Below are positions 24,564 through 34,784 of a stretch of DNA of 64,000 bases, in pieces. Positions within the stretch are counted from its first letter, which is position 1. Each line of letters opens with the position of its first letter. The position numbers and the translations under genes were made by a program. The stretch spans positions 3,162,001 to 3,226,000 of the forward strand of contig NZ_CP102246.1 in assembly GCF_024599795.1 (NCBI RefSeq), in the 5' to 3' direction. Source of the DNA: Enterobacter cloacae complex sp. R_G8 (GTDB taxonomy: Bacteria; Pseudomonadota; Gammaproteobacteria; Enterobacterales; Enterobacteriaceae). Under the pieces are notes generated by a model, which worked only from the letters and a program-made list of their open reading frames with translations, was not told the DNA's origin and searched no databases.

Positions 24564-25907
24564 ATGGATCAGACACGCACTCTGGAAAGTTTTCTCACCC
24601 ATGTTCAGCAGCGCGACCCGCATCAGAGCGAGTTTGCGCAGGCCGTACGTGAAGTAATGACCACCCTGTGGCCCTTCCTGGAACAAAACCCGCGTTATCG
24701 TCAGATGTCTTTGCTTGAGCGCCTCGTCGAGCCTGAGCGCGTGATCCAGTTCCGCGTGGCGTGGGTGGACGACCGCAATCAGGTGCAGGTCAACCGCGCG
24801 TGGCGCGTGCAGTTTAACTCGGCCATCGGGCCGTTTAAGGGCGGGATGCGCTTCCATCCTTCAGTGAACCTGTCGATTTTGAAATTCCTTGGCTTTGAGC
24901 AGACCTTTAAAAACGCGCTCACTACCCTGCCGATGGGCGGCGGTAAAGGCGGCAGCGATTTTGACCCGAAAGGCAAAAGCGAAGGCGAAGTGATGCGTTT
25001 CTGCCAGGCGCTGATCACCGAGCTTTATCGCCACCTTGGCCCGGATACCGACGTCCCTGCCGGTGATATCGGCGTAGGCGGGCGTGAAGTGGGCTTTATG
25101 GCCGGAATGATGAAAAAGCTCTCAAACAACAGCGCCTGCGTCTTTACCGGCAAAGGACTCTCCTTCGGCGGCAGCCTGATCCGCCCGGAAGCGACCGGCT
25201 ACGGTCTGGTCTATTTCACCGAAGCGATGCTGAAACGCCACGGCTTAGGCTTCGAAGGCATGCGCGTTGCAGTCTCCGGCTCCGGTAACGTGGCGCAATA
25301 TGCCATCGAAAAAGCAATGCAGTTTGGTGCCCGCGTGGTCACCGCGTCTGATTCCAGCGGTACCGTCGTGGATGAAGCCGGCTTCACGGCTGAGAAACTG
25401 GCGCGTCTGTGTGAAATCAAAGCCAGCCGCGATGGCCGCGTGGCCGATTATGCCCGCGAGTTTGGTCTGACCTATCTTGAGGGTAAACAGCCGTGGGGCG
25501 TGCCGGTGGATATCGCCCTGCCGTGTGCAACCCAGAACGAACTGGACGTTGAAGCCGCCCGTACTTTAATCAGCAATGGCGTAAAAGCGGTAGCCGAAGG
25601 GGCGAATATGCCAACTACCATCGAGGCGACCGATCTGTTCCTGGAAGCGGGCGTACTGTTTGCACCGGGAAAAGCCGCCAACGCCGGCGGCGTGGCAACG
25701 TCCGGTCTGGAGATGGCGCAAAACGCCGCGCGTCTGGGCTGGAAAGCAGAGAAAGTGGATGCCCGTCTGCACCACATCATGCTGGATATTCACCACGCCT
25801 GTGTAGAGTACGGCGGCGAGGCCTCGCAAACCAACTACGTGCGTGGTGCGAATATCGCCGGATTCGTGAAGGTGGCGGACGCGATGATTGGGCAGGGTGT
25901 GATTTAA
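24564..25907 (+). CDS. gdhA: NADP-specific glutamate dehydrogenase
   Basis: GdhA aminates 2-oxoglutarate to glutamate with NADPH, the main ammonia-assimilation route under energy limitation. The 447 residues equal E. coli. The substrate site with the catalytic lysines is seen in GGGKGGSDFDPKGKSEGE, and the dinucleotide-binding fold in VAVSGSGNVAQYAIEKA. A GAGG sits about 11 bases before the ATG. It is a single gene with an intergenic repeat after it and no clear U-tract terminator. Confidence 0.96.
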   Translation: MDQTRTLESFLTHVQQRDPHQSEFAQAVREVMTTLWPFLEQNPRYRQMSLLERLVEPERVIQFRVAWVDDRNQVQVNRAWRVQFNSAIGPFKGGMRFHPSVNLSILKFLGFEQTFKNALTTLPMGGGKGGSDFDPKGKSEGEVMRFCQALITELYRHLGPDTDVPAGDIGVGGREVGFMAGMMKKLSNNSACVFTGKGLSFGGSLIRPEATGYGLVYFTEAMLKRHGLGFEGMRVAVSGSGNVAQYAIEKAMQFGARVVTASDSSGTVVDEAGFTAEKLARLCEIKASRDGRVADYAREFGLTYLEGKQPWGVPVDIALPCATQNELDVEAARTLISNGVKAVAEGANMPTTIEATDLFLEAGVLFAPGKAANAGGVATSGLEMAQNAARLGWKAEKVDARLHHIMLDIHHACVEYGGEASQTNYVRGANIAGFVKVADAMIGQGVI

Positions 25908-25920
25908 GGTTTATCGTGCG

Positions 25921-25961
25921 GCCGGGTGCCCTCACCCCGGCCCTCTCCCACAGGGAGAGGG
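25921..25961. repeat. Intergenic repeat, inverted copy of the CCCTCTCCC class
   Basis: CCCTCACCCCGG is followed by a CCCTCTCCC/GGGAGAGGG hairpin, the reverse order of the copy at 7164-7200. It lies between convergent gdhA and topB. The hairpin is followed by A residues on the plus strand and has no U-tract after it on either strand, so it does not look like a standard terminator. Confidence 0.75.
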
Positions 25962-25976
25962 AAAAAAAAGGGGGTG

Positions 25977-27884
25977 TCAGGCCGCGCTCTTTTTCTTTTT
26001 AAACGGTTTCTTCGCACCACCACCCGGTGCCACCATTCCTCTGAACCGCTTCACCGGCGTGCTGCGCGCCTGATCGATCAGCTGATACAGCGTCCCCACC
26101 AGCGGCTGCATAAAGTCCTGATAGCGGCACTGTTTCTCGCTGATCTGCGTCAGCACCGATTCCCAGTGCGCCGTCATATCCGGCCTGGCAGCCAGCTCCG
26201 GCAGGGAGTGGATTAATGCCCTGCCCGGCTCGGTGGAGTGAATATAGCGCCCTTTTTTCTCCAGGAAGCCGCGTTTGAACAGCAGCTCGATGATCCCCGC
26301 GCGGGTTGCTTCGGTTCCCAGTCCGTCAGTGGCGCGCAGGATCTTTTTCAGCTCTTTGTCCTGCACAAAACGGGCAATTCCGGTCATGGCGGAGAGCAGC
26401 GTCGCATCGGTGAAATGACGTGGTGGCTGCGTCTGGCGCTCTACCACTTCCCCTTTCTCACACAGCAGTTCGTCGTCTTTAGCCACCACCGGCAGCGGAG
26501 TACCGTCGTTCTCTTCGTCACGCTCTTTGTTGCCAAGCAGCGTGCGCCAGCCCGCTTCCGCCAGAAAACGTGCTTTGGCAATAAATTTGCCTTTGGCGAT
26601 CTCCAGCTCAATGACGCACTTGCGGAACACCGCGTCCGGGCAGAACTGCATCAGATACTGACGCGCGATCAGGTTATAAACCTTCGCTTCGTTCTCCGTC
26701 AGGTTGACGTTGCTGGCCCGCGCCGTCGGGATGATCGCATGGTGGGCATCGACTTTTTTATCGTCCCAGCAGCGGTTATGGGTATCCGGGTTGACGACCG
26801 GTTGCGGCAGCAGATCCGGCGCATGCACGCTGATGGCGTTCATCACCGCGTGACGTCCGGCAAAGTGTTCTTCAGGCAGGTAGCGGCTGTCTGAACGCGG
26901 ATAGGTGATGAGCTTGTGGGTTTCGTAGAGCTTCTGGCAGATATCCAGCACGTTCTGCGCGCTCAGGCCAAAGCGCTTCGCGGCCTCAATCTGCAGGGCA
27001 GAAAGTGAAAACGGCAGCGGTGCGGGTTCGGATTCCCGTTTATCGTTATAGCTGGTGACGATGGCAGGTTGACCGGTGATCCGGTTGACCACGTGCTCCG
27101 CCAGCGGACGGTGCAGCAGACGCCCTTCTTCATCCTGATACGATTCGCAGGCATCACTCGGCTGCCAGACGGCGGTAAAACGCTCCTCTTTCGGGGTAAC
27201 GATGTGCGCTTTCACTTCGAAGAAATCTTTGGCAACGAAGTTTTCAATTTCCTCATCGCGGCGCACCACCAGCCCCAGCACCGGCGTTTGCACGCGGCCA
27301 ACGGAGAGTACCCCCTGATAGCCGGCATTCCGCCCAAGGATCGTGTAGGCGCGAGTCATGTTGATCCCGTACAGCCAGTCTGCGCGCGCGCGGGCCAGCG
27401 CGGACACGCACAGCGGGATAAACTCGCTGTTGGCGCGCAGGCGCGAAATCGCCCGCTCCACCGCCTGCGGGTTGAGGTCGTTAATCAGGCAGCGCTGCAC
27501 CTGCTGGCGTTTTTCCGGCGCCAGCTCCAGATAGTCCAGCACTTCATCCACCAGCAGTTGTCCTTCCCTGTCCGGGTCACCGGCGTGGACAATTTCAGAC
27601 GCTTCATGCAAAAAGCGCTTAATGACGTTGAGCTGTTTGGTGACGGAGGGGCGCGGTTGCAGACGCCATTTTTCCGGCACAATCGGCAGATCGTTGAGGT
27701 TCCAGCGGGCATAGCGGCTGTCGTAGACGTCCGGCTGTGCCTGCTCAAGCAGGTGACCAATGCACCAGGTGACCACCTGCCCGTTACCGCATTCAATAAA
27801 GCCGTCGCCTTTGCGATGCGGCTTCGGCAGCACATCGGCGATGGCACGGGCCAGACTCGGCTTTTCGGCAATAAACAACCGCAT
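25977..27884 (-). CDS. topB: DNA topoisomerase III
   Basis: A type IA topoisomerase that decatenates replication and recombination intermediates. The toprim domain is at the N-terminus ([13 protein letters not shown], then [15 protein letters not shown]), and the catalytic tyrosine lies in [14 protein letters not shown]. The start is set at the ATG of [10 protein letters not shown] by homology, not the one six codons upstream. At 635 residues it is about 18 shorter than E. coli; the missing part is the lysine-rich C-terminal tail. It follows selD by four bases. Confidence 0.95.
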   Translation of the reverse strand: MRLFIAEKPSLARAIADVLPKPHRKGDGFIECGNGQVVTWCIGHLLEQAQPDVYDSRYARWNLNDLPIVPEKWRLQPRPSVTKQLNVIKRFLHEASEIVHAGDPDREGQLLVDEVLDYLELAPEKRQQVQRCLINDLNPQAVERAISRLRANSEFIPLCVSALARARADWLYGINMTRAYTILGRNAGYQGVLSVGRVQTPVLGLVVRRDEEIENFVAKDFFEVKAHIVTPKEERFTAVWQPSDACESYQDEEGRLLHRPLAEHVVNRITGQPAIVTSYNDKRESEPAPLPFSLSALQIEAAKRFGLSAQNVLDICQKLYETHKLITYPRSDSRYLPEEHFAGRHAVMNAISVHAPDLLPQPVVNPDTHNRCWDDKKVDAHHAIIPTARASNVNLTENEAKVYNLIARQYLMQFCPDAVFRKCVIELEIAKGKFIAKARFLAEAGWRTLLGNKERDEENDGTPLPVVAKDDELLCEKGEVVERQTQPPRHFTDATLLSAMTGIARFVQDKELKKILRATDGLGTEATRAGIIELLFKRGFLEKKGRYIHSTEPGRALIHSLPELAARPDMTAHWESVLTQISEKQCRYQDFMQPLVGTLYQLIDQARSTPVKRFRGMVAPGGGAKKPFKKKKSAA

Positions 27885-27888
27885 CGAA

Positions 27889-28932
27889 TTAACGGATCTC
27901 AATCATCGGTCGGCCACCGCGCGCGGTCACCAGCTCGCCGATCGCCGTCAGGGTAATACCAAACTCGGCGGCCGTAGCCTGCACCTCGGCTTCTGACTCC
28001 GGCGTGACCGCCAGCAGCAGGCCACCCGAGGTTTGCGGATCGCACAGCAGGTTACGCCACTCTTCAGGCATTTCGCCCATCAGATGACCATAGCTGGCAA
28101 AGTTACGCTGAGTACCGCCCGGCACGGCGCCCTGGGCAATGTACGCTTCCACGCCTGGCAGCTTCGGCACGTCCTGATACCAGACCTGCGCCTGCACGCC
28201 CGCGCCCTGACACACTTCAGAGAGATGCCCCAACAGGCCAAAACCGGTGACGTCGGTCATCGCCTTCACGCCGTCGATATTGGCGAAAGCGGCACCGGCC
28301 AGGTTCATCTGGCACATCACTTCCGTTGCCAGACCTTTATGCTCGGGTTTCAGCAGGGATTTTTTCTCGGCGGTGGTCAGCACGCCAATGCCCAGCGGCT
28401 TGGTGAGGAACAGCTTGCAACCCGCCTGCGCAGTGCTGTTGCGTTTGACGCGCTCGGTTGGCACCACGCCCGTGACCGCCAGACCGAAGATCGGCTCCGG
28501 CGCATCAATAGAGTGACCACCGGCCAGGGCGATCCCCGCCTGCTGGCAGGCAAAGCGTCCGCCCTCAATCACCTGGCGGGCTATTTCTGGCGCAAGGGTG
28601 TTGATCGGCCAGCCCAGAATCGCAATCGCCATAATCGGTTTACCGCCCATCGCGAAGATATCGCTGATGGCGTTGGTCGCCGCGATGCGCCCGAAATCGA
28701 ACGGGTTATCGACAATCGGCATAAAGAAGTCAGTGGTACTGATAATGCTGGTGCCGTTACCCAAGTCATAAACCGCTGCATCGTCACGCGTTTCGTTGCC
28801 GACAAGCAGGTTCGGGTCGACAAACTTCGCCTGCTCGCTGTGCAGGATGGTTTCCAGCACTTTGGGGGAAATTTTACAACCGCAACCGGCTCCGTGGCTG
28901 TATTGCGTTAAACGAATGGTTTGCTCGCTCAT
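27889..28932 (-). CDS. selD: Selenide, water dikinase SelD
   Basis: SelD makes selenophosphate from selenide and ATP, the selenium donor for selenocysteine tRNA and selenouridine. The active-site residue is Cys17 ([11 protein letters not shown]), so the protein itself does not contain selenocysteine. Two ATGs lie two codons apart; the second is preferred because AGGAG is six bases before it but directly abuts the first. This gives 347 residues as in E. coli. It is followed by topB after four bases. Confidence 0.95.
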   Translation of the reverse strand: MSEQTIRLTQYSHGAGCGCKISPKVLETILHSEQAKFVDPNLLVGNETRDDAAVYDLGNGTSIISTTDFFMPIVDNPFDFGRIAATNAISDIFAMGGKPIMAIAILGWPINTLAPEIARQVIEGGRFACQQAGIALAGGHSIDAPEPIFGLAVTGVVPTERVKRNSTAQAGCKLFLTKPLGIGVLTTAEKKSLLKPEHKGLATEVMCQMNLAGAAFANIDGVKAMTDVTGFGLLGHLSEVCQGAGVQAQVWYQDVPKLPGVEAYIAQGAVPGGTQRNFASYGHLMGEMPEEWRNLLCDPQTSGGLLLAVTPESEAEVQATAAEFGITLTAIGELVTARGGRPMIEIR

Positions 28933-28994
28933 GGACATCTCCTGTCAATGCAATCGCGCTATGGTAGCGCTCATTCCTTAAAGAGGTAAGTATG

Positions 28995-29035
28995 ACTGTC
29001 TGAATTCTGCGGCAGATGCTCAGAATCCAGACAGT
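28995..29035. other. Long imperfect inverted repeat between ydjA and selD
   Basis: Arms of 15 bases (ACTGTCTGAATTCTG and CAGAATCCAGACAGT) pair with a single mismatch around an 11-base loop. No U-tract follows on either strand. It may be a transcript-end structure for ydjA or a protein-binding site; its function is unknown. Confidence 0.6.
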
Positions 29036-29048
29036 TTAGCGCGCGTTA

Positions 29049-29600
29049 TCAGAAACGGCTGACGAAAGGCGTAGTGTCCGGCACGCTAATGGTGCTGGAG
29101 GCTTTAAGCTGAGGGGTGCCGAGATAGAGGAAACCGACGATTTTATCATGCTCGCCGCAGTTGAGTCCGTCGCGCACCGCTGGGCTTTCAGTCAGTGGCC
29201 CGGTACGCCAGATACCGTTGAAACCTTGTGCAACAGCGGCCATCTGCATCGCCATCACCGCGCATCCCGCCGACATCTCCTGCTCCCATACCGGCACTTT
29301 ATGTTCCGCCTGACACTTCGCCACGACGGCGATGATCATCGGTGCACGGAACGGCGCGTTACGGGCTTTATCGATCCCTTTCTCATCCTGACCGGCGGCA
29401 ACCGCCCCCTGCTCCAGCAGCTGGCTGAAGCGCTCGCGGCCTTCACCTTCAATAATAAAGAAGTGCCACGGCTGAAGTGTGCCATGATCCGGCGCACGCA
29501 TACCGGCACGCAGAATGTTCTCCAGCTGCTCACCCGCTGGCGCAGGATCCGCCAGACGTGACGCGCTACGGCGGTTAACAAGCAGTTCAAGTGCGTCCAT
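29049..29600 (-). CDS. ydjA: Nitroreductase family protein YdjA
   Basis: A small FMN-dependent oxidoreductase of the nitroreductase superfamily; its physiological substrate is unknown. The 183 residues equal E. coli YdjA. The N-terminal FMN-binding motif is [13 protein letters not shown], followed by [14 protein letters not shown]. It lies upstream of selD on the same strand, separated by a 41-base inverted repeat. In E. coli ydjA, selD and topB are also adjacent and can be co-transcribed. Confidence 0.94.
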   Translation of the reverse strand: MDALELLVNRRSASRLADPAPAGEQLENILRAGMRAPDHGTLQPWHFFIIEGEGRERFSQLLEQGAVAAGQDEKGIDKARNAPFRAPMIIAVVAKCQAEHKVPVWEQEMSAGCAVMAMQMAAVAQGFNGIWRTGPLTESPAVRDGLNCGEHDKIVGFLYLGTPQLKASSTISVPDTTPFVSRF

Positions 29601-29767
29601 TGGTTAACTCCTTTCTTGAAATTTACTCACAAAATTAACACGACGGCAGATTTTGTTACAGCCTGGCAGGCGATTCCTGCTGACAAGTGGCGGTTGGGTC
29701 ATTACGATAACCCAACATTACCGTCCAGTGGCGACGGAAACAGTCATTTTCTGGTTAGGGAGAATAC

Positions 29768-31624
29768 ATGCGAACCCTTTGGCGAATCTTTGCCGGTTTC
29801 TTTAAATGGACGTGGCGACTGCTCAATTTCGTCCGCAACCTGGTGATGAACCTCTTTTTCATCCTCCTGGTGCTGGTTTGCGCGGGCATCTGGATGCACA
29901 TCAGTAACGCAAACCAGTCGCAACATTCGACGCGCGGGGCGCTGCTTCTCGATATCACAGGCGTGATTGTCGATAAGCCCTCCACCAGCAATCGTCTGGG
30001 GGTGATTGGTCGTCAGCTGTTCGGCGCCACCTCAGACCGTCTGCAGGAAAACTCCCTGTTCGATATCGTCGATACCATTCGTCAGGCGAAAGATGACCGT
30101 AACATTACGGGTATCGTACTGGATCTGAAAGATTTTGCCGGGGCCGACCAGCCTTCCATGCAGTACATTGGCAAAGCGCTGCGCGAATTCCGTGACAGCG
30201 GTAAACCGGTGATCGCGGTAGGCGACAGCTACAGCCAGGGGCAATATTATCTGGCGAGCTTTGCCAATAAAATCTGGCTTTCACCTCAGGGTACGGTCGA
30301 CCTGCACGGCTTTGCCACGAACGGGCTTTACTACAAATCTCTGCTCGACAAGCTGAAGGTCACCACCCACGTGTTCCGTGTCGGTACGTATAAATCTGCC
30401 GTTGAGCCATTTATCCGTGATGACATGTCCCCGGCCGCCCGTGAAGCGGACAGCCGCTGGATTGGTGAACTGTGGCAGAACTACCTGACCACGGTTGCCA
30501 GTAACCGTCAGATTACCCCTGCACAGGTCTTCCCTGGTGCTCAGGGCGTGCTGGACGGCTTGCGCAAGGTTGACGGCGATACCGCGAAATATGCGCTTGA
30601 TAACAAGCTGGTCGATGCCCTGGGAACCAGCGCGGAGATCGAAAAGTCCCTGAGCAAACAGTTCGGCTGGAGCAAAGAGGATAAAAATTACAGCGCGATC
30701 AGCATGTACGATTACGCGGCGAAAAAACCGGATGAGAGCGGTGACAGCGTTGCCGTCGTCTTCGCCAATGGCGCAATCATGGACGGTCAGGAGACGCCGG
30801 GGAACGTTGGCGGTGATACCACCGCGTCGCAGATCCGCGATGCGCGTCTTGACCCGAAAGTGAAAGCGATTGTGCTGCGCGTGAACAGCCCGGGGGGCAG
30901 CGTCAGCGCCTCTGAAGTGATCCGCGCCGAGCTGGCCGCAGCGCGTGCAGCAGGTAAACCGGTGGTGGTTTCCATGGGCGGCATGGCGGCTTCCGGCGGT
31001 TACTGGATCTCAACCCCGGCTAACTACATCGTCGCTAACCCAAGCACCCTGACCGGGTCAATTGGCATCTTCGGGGTGATCAACACGGTAGAGAACAGCC
31101 TGGACTATCTGGGGGTGCATACGGATGGCGTTGCCACTTCGCCGCTGGCGGATGTGTCGGTAACCAAATCCCTGCCACCTGAAGTGTCCGAGATGATGCA
31201 GCTCAGCATTGAGAATGGCTACAAGCGCTTTATCACGCTGGTCGCTGACTCGCGTAAGAAGACGCCGCAGCAGATCGACGAAATCGCTCAGGGCCACGTC
31301 TGGACGGGGCAGGATGCGAAGAGCAACGGCCTGGTCGACAGCCTGGGTGACTTTGATGACGCGGTGAAGAAAGCCGCCGAACTGGCGAAGCTCAAACAGT
31401 GGCATGTTGAATACTATCAGGATGAGCCATCGTTCTTCGATATGGTCATGGACAGCATGTCCGTCTCCGTGCGCGCCATGCTGCCGGACGCGCTGCAGGC
31501 TTATCTGCCAGCGCCTGTCGCCACGGCCGCGAAAGCGATGAAAGCGGAAGGCGACAAGCTCGCGGCGTTTAATGATCCACAAAGTCGTTATGCGTTTTGC
31601 CTGACCTGCGCAAACGTACGTTAA
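29768..31624 (+). CDS. sppA: Signal peptide peptidase SppA (protease IV)
   Basis: An inner-membrane serine protease that degrades cleaved signal peptides. The 618 residues equal E. coli. One transmembrane segment lies at about residues 20-45, followed by two tandem SppA domains facing the periplasm. The catalytic lysine is in [11 protein letters not shown] in the first half and the nucleophile serine in [12 protein letters not shown] in the second. AGGGAG sits just before the ATG. A strong terminator follows. Confidence 0.95.
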   Translation: MRTLWRIFAGFFKWTWRLLNFVRNLVMNLFFILLVLVCAGIWMHISNANQSQHSTRGALLLDITGVIVDKPSTSNRLGVIGRQLFGATSDRLQENSLFDIVDTIRQAKDDRNITGIVLDLKDFAGADQPSMQYIGKALREFRDSGKPVIAVGDSYSQGQYYLASFANKIWLSPQGTVDLHGFATNGLYYKSLLDKLKVTTHVFRVGTYKSAVEPFIRDDMSPAAREADSRWIGELWQNYLTTVASNRQITPAQVFPGAQGVLDGLRKVDGDTAKYALDNKLVDALGTSAEIEKSLSKQFGWSKEDKNYSAISMYDYAAKKPDESGDSVAVVFANGAIMDGQETPGNVGGDTTASQIRDARLDPKVKAIVLRVNSPGGSVSASEVIRAELAAARAAGKPVVVSMGGMAASGGYWISTPANYIVANPSTLTGSIGIFGVINTVENSLDYLGVHTDGVATSPLADVSVTKSLPPEVSEMMQLSIENGYKRFITLVADSRKKTPQQIDEIAQGHVWTGQDAKSNGLVDSLGDFDDAVKKAAELAKLKQWHVEYYQDEPSFFDMVMDSMSVSVRAMLPDALQAYLPAPVATAAKAMKAEGDKLAAFNDPQSRYAFCLTCANVR

Positions 31625-31631
31625 AACCCGT

Positions 31632-31661
31632 CCCCTCTTCCGCTGAAGAGGGGATTTTTTT
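31632..31661 (+). terminator. Rho-independent terminator of sppA
   Basis: Arms CCCCTCTTC and GAAGAGGGG enclose a four-base loop and are followed by a seven-base T run. It separates sppA from ansA. Confidence 0.93.
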
Positions 31662-31687
31662 CTTTTGAAGAACAAGAAATCACTACC

Positions 31688-32704
31688 ATGCAGAAGAAAT
31701 CGATTTATGTAGCCTACACTGGCGGTACCATCGGGATGCAGCGCTCTGAAAACGGCTATATTCCTGTGTCCGGCCATCTTCAACGTCAGCTTGCCCTGAT
31801 GCCAGAATTCCACCGCCCGGAAATGCCTGACTTTACCATCCACGAGTACGAGCCGCTGATGGACTCCTCCGACATGACGCCGGAAGACTGGCAGCATATC
31901 GCGGATGACATTAAAGCCCATTACGACCAGTACGACGGCTTTGTGATCCTGCATGGTACCGACACCATGGCCTTTACCGCCTCGGCGCTCTCCTTCATGC
32001 TGGAAAACCTGAGCAAACCGGTGATTGTCACCGGCTCGCAAATTCCGCTGGCGGAACTGCGCTCGGATGGACAGATTAACCTGCTTAACTCCCTCTACGT
32101 GGCGGCGAACTATCCGATTAACGAGGTCTCGCTGTTCTTCAACAACCGTCTGTATCGTGGCAACCGTACCACCAAAGCGCACGCCGATGGGTTTGATGCC
32201 TTCGCCTCACCAAACCTGCAACCACTGCTGGAAGCGGGTATTCATATTCGTCGTCTGGGCACGCCGCCTGCGCCGAATACCTCAGGCGAGCTGATCGTTC
32301 ACCCGATCACCCCGCAGCCGATCGGTGTGGTAACCATTTATCCGGGCATCTCTGCTGATGTGGTACGTAACTTCCTGCGCCAGCCGGTAAAAGCGCTGAT
32401 TTTGCGCTCCTACGGCGTGGGTAACGCGCCGCAGAACGGCGAATTCCTGAAAGAGCTGCAGGAAGCGAGCGAGCGCGGGATTGTGGTGGTTAACCTGACG
32501 CAATGTATGTCCGGCAAGGTCAACATGGGTGGCTATGCCACCGGTAATGCCCTGGCGCATGCGGGGGTGATCAGCGGATTCGATATGACCGTCGAGGCCA
32601 CACTGACTAAACTTCATTATTTACTGAGTCAGGATCTGGACATCCAGTCCATTCGCCGCGCCATGATGCAAAACCTGCGCGGCGAACTGACCCCGGACGA
32701 ATAA
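31688..32704 (+). CDS. ansA: L-asparaginase I (cytoplasmic)
   Basis: Cytoplasmic asparaginase hydrolyses asparagine to aspartate and ammonia for housekeeping use. The 338 residues equal E. coli AnsA and lack a signal peptide. Both catalytic threonine motifs are visible: YVAYTGGTIGMQ with the nucleophile Thr near residue 14, and VILHGTDTMAFTASA. It is followed after nine bases by pncA, with which it probably forms an operon. Confidence 0.95.
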   Translation: MQKKSIYVAYTGGTIGMQRSENGYIPVSGHLQRQLALMPEFHRPEMPDFTIHEYEPLMDSSDMTPEDWQHIADDIKAHYDQYDGFVILHGTDTMAFTASALSFMLENLSKPVIVTGSQIPLAELRSDGQINLLNSLYVAANYPINEVSLFFNNRLYRGNRTTKAHADGFDAFASPNLQPLLEAGIHIRRLGTPPAPNTSGELIVHPITPQPIGVVTIYPGISADVVRNFLRQPVKALILRSYGVGNAPQNGEFLKELQEASERGIVVVNLTQCMSGKVNMGGYATGNALAHAGVISGFDMTVEATLTKLHYLLSQDLDIQSIRRAMMQNLRGELTPDE

Positions 32705-32713
32705 GGAGGCCTC

Positions 32714-33355
32714 ATGAAGCAACGCGCCCTGTTACTGGTCGATTTGCAAAATGATTTCTGCGCGGGCGGCGCACTGGCCGTCGCAGAAGGTGACAGCACG
32801 GTCGACGTGGCCAATACCCTGATTGACTGGTGTCAATCGCGCGGTGAAGCGGTTGTCGCAAGCCAGGACTGGCACCCGGCGAATCACGGCAGTTTTGCCA
32901 GCCAGCACGGCGTTGAACCCTTTAGTCAGGGTGAGCTCGACGGTCTGGCGCAAACCTTCTGGCCCGATCACTGCGTGCAGCAAACGGAAGGCGCCGCGCT
33001 GCATCCGCTGCTGAATCAGAAAGCCATCGACGCGGTGTTTCATAAAGGCGAAAACCCGGCTATTGACAGCTACAGCGCCTTTTTCGATAACGGACATCGC
33101 CAGAAAACGGCGCTGGACGCGTGGTTACGTCACCACGAAATCACCGAGCTGATTGTGCTTGGTCTGGCAACGGACTACTGCGTGAAGTTTACCGTGCTGG
33201 ACGCGCTCCAGTTGGGTTATACGGTCAGCGTCATCACCGACGGCTGTCGCGGGGTGAACATTCAACCGCAGGACAGCGCGCAGGCGTTTATGGATATGGC
33301 CGCTGAAGGCGCAACGCTCTATACGCTGGCAGACTGGCTGGAGACGCAAGCATAG
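32714..33355 (+). CDS. pncA: Nicotinamidase PncA
   Basis: PncA deamidates nicotinamide to nicotinate for NAD salvage and also activates pyrazinamide. The 213 residues equal E. coli. The catalytic triad is visible: Asp10 (LLVDLQNDF), a lysine in FHKGENP, and the nucleophile cysteine in GLATDYCVKFTVLDA. The GGAGG upstream of the ATG lies in the short gap after ansA. With nadE at 6.3 kb this is the second NAD-metabolism gene in the window. Confidence 0.95.
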   Translation: MKQRALLLVDLQNDFCAGGALAVAEGDSTVDVANTLIDWCQSRGEAVVASQDWHPANHGSFASQHGVEPFSQGELDGLAQTFWPDHCVQQTEGAALHPLLNQKAIDAVFHKGENPAIDSYSAFFDNGHRQKTALDAWLRHHEITELIVLGLATDYCVKFTVLDALQLGYTVSVITDGCRGVNIQPQDSAQAFMDMAAEGATLYTLADWLETQA

Positions 33356-33363
33356 TCTTTTAT

Positions 33364-33391
33364 GCCGGGTAAGGCGAAGCCGCCACCCGGC
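33364..33391. repeat. REP-like palindrome after pncA
   Basis: GCCGGGTAAGGCG pairs with CGCCACCCGGC. It is nearly identical to the element at 179-205, confirming a dispersed REP family in this genome. Confidence 0.8.
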
Positions 33392-33510
33392 ATTTCCACT
33401 CCGATCCCCATAAAGTGAACTCCCTCGCATCACCAGCGAAGCGGCAATGCTATGCTTTTCAGGCTGTTTTTTTCGCCACGCTTTTTCTGTGGCGTGGTTA
33501 TTTTTATTCT

Positions 33511-33522
33511 GTCAAAGAGGAA
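33511..33522 (+). promoter_or_regulatory. ChiX pairing site over the chitinase ribosome-binding site
   Basis: The leader reads GTCAAAGAGGAA, which contains the Shine-Dalgarno sequence AGAGGAA six bases before the ATG. It is a 12-base perfect complement of TTCCTCTTTGAC, the ChiX seed as remembered from E. coli. It shares GTCAAAGAG with the ChiX decoy site at 5097-5108. Pairing would block ribosome binding. The complementarity is seen; the regulation is inferred. Confidence 0.6.
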
Positions 33523-33527
33523 CTTGT

Positions 33528-34784
33528 ATGAAACGTTTGCCATTGCTGGCAGCATTACCCCTGCTTTGCGCGTCAGTTGCTTATGCCGCCCCCCTGATGT
33601 CCGTGGGCTACTTTAACGGCGGTGGAGATGTGACCGCCGGCCCCGGCGGCGATATCAATACGCTTGATGTCCGCCAGATCACCCACCTGAACTATTCGTT
33701 TGGTCTTATCTACAATGATGAAAAAGACGAAACCAACGCCGCCCTGAAAGATCCGGCGAAGCGGCATCAGATCTGGTTATCGCCGAAAGTGGCGTCCGAC
33801 CTGGCGCTTATCCCTCAGCTTCGTAAACAAAACCCGAATTTAAACGTTCTGCTTTCCGTCGGCGGCTGGGGTGCCCGCGGCTTCTCAGGCGCAGCCGCCA
33901 CCAGAGAGAGCCGCGCGGTGTTTATCCGCTCGGCGCAGGAGATTGTTGAGAAATACGGTCTGGACGGGATCGACCTTGACTGGGAATACCCGGTAAACGG
34001 CGCATGGGGACTGGTTGCAAGCACACCTGCTGACCGGGATAATTTTACTGCCCTGTTGAAAGAGCTACGCACCGCTTTCGGGCAGAAAAAACTGGTCACG
34101 ATTGCGGTTGGAGCCAATGCGGAAAGTCCGAAAAGCTGGGTCGATGTGAAAGCCATCGCCCCCCTGCTCGACTATATCAACCTGATGACCTACGACATGG
34201 CGTACGGTACTCAGTATTTTAACGCAAACCTGCATGACTCCAGCGCCTGGCCGACCGTGGCGGCCGCAGATAAATACAGCGTCGATTTTGTGGTGAACAG
34301 TTATCTGGCCGCTGGCCTGAAGCCACAGCAGATGAACCTCGGGATTGGTTTCTATGGCCGCGTGCCAAAACGAGCTGTGGAACCGGGCATTGACTGGAGC
34401 AAACCCGATGCGCAAAACAATCCGGTTACGCAGCCTTACTTCGGCCCTCAGGAGATCGGTTTGTTCAAATCACTCGGTTATGACCTGACCAAAGATACCT
34501 ACGTGAAGTACAACGATATTGTGAAGAAGCTGCTTAACGACCCGCAAAAGCGCTTTACCGAACACTGGGACGACCAGGCGAAAGTGCCGTGGCTTTCCGT
34601 GAAGGGCGCCGACGGGAAGGATCTGTTTGCCCTCTCGTATGAGAATCCGCGTTCCGTTGCAATCAAAGCGGACTATATCAAAGAGAAAGGTCTGGCAGGC
34701 GCAATGTTCTGGGAGTATGGGGCGGATGATAACAACCAGTTAGCGAAGCAGCTGGCGGAGTCGCTCGGGATCCCGCACAAGTAG
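33528..34784 (+). CDS. Secreted GH18 chitinase
   Basis: A family 18 glycosyl hydrolase that should cut chitin or its oligomers outside the cytoplasm. A signal peptide ends near residue 20 (ASVAYA). The catalytic motif DGIDLDWEYP has Glu153 as acid and the upstream SVGGWG is the second GH18 signature. There is no separate chitin-binding domain in the 418 residues, so it may act on soluble or exposed chains. The ATG at 33528 is chosen for its AGAGG and signal peptide. E. coli K-12 has no such gene here. Its ribosome site matches the ChiX seed. Confidence 0.9.
   Translation: MKRLPLLAALPLLCASVAYAAPLMSVGYFNGGGDVTAGPGGDINTLDVRQITHLNYSFGLIYNDEKDETNAALKDPAKRHQIWLSPKVASDLALIPQLRKQNPNLNVLLSVGGWGARGFSGAAATRESRAVFIRSAQEIVEKYGLDGIDLDWEYPVNGAWGLVASTPADRDNFTALLKELRTAFGQKKLVTIAVGANAESPKSWVDVKAIAPLLDYINLMTYDMAYGTQYFNANLHDSSAWPTVAAADKYSVDFVVNSYLAAGLKPQQMNLGIGFYGRVPKRAVEPGIDWSKPDAQNNPVTQPYFGPQEIGLFKSLGYDLTKDTYVKYNDIVKKLLNDPQKRFTEHWDDQAKVPWLSVKGADGKDLFALSYENPRSVAIKADYIKEKGLAGAMFWEYGADDNNQLAKQLAESLGIPHK

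Noticed and set aside
25941..25961. Hairpin after gdhA as a terminator
   Set aside because: It is followed by A residues and is a copy of a dispersed repeat; no U-tract on either strand after the stem.
28884..28932. Selenocysteine in SelD
   Set aside because: The active-site codon reads as Cys17; there is no in-frame TGA.
29616..29846. A 76-residue plus-strand frame before sppA
   Set aside because: It overlaps the sppA start in another frame, has no family match and no ribosome site.
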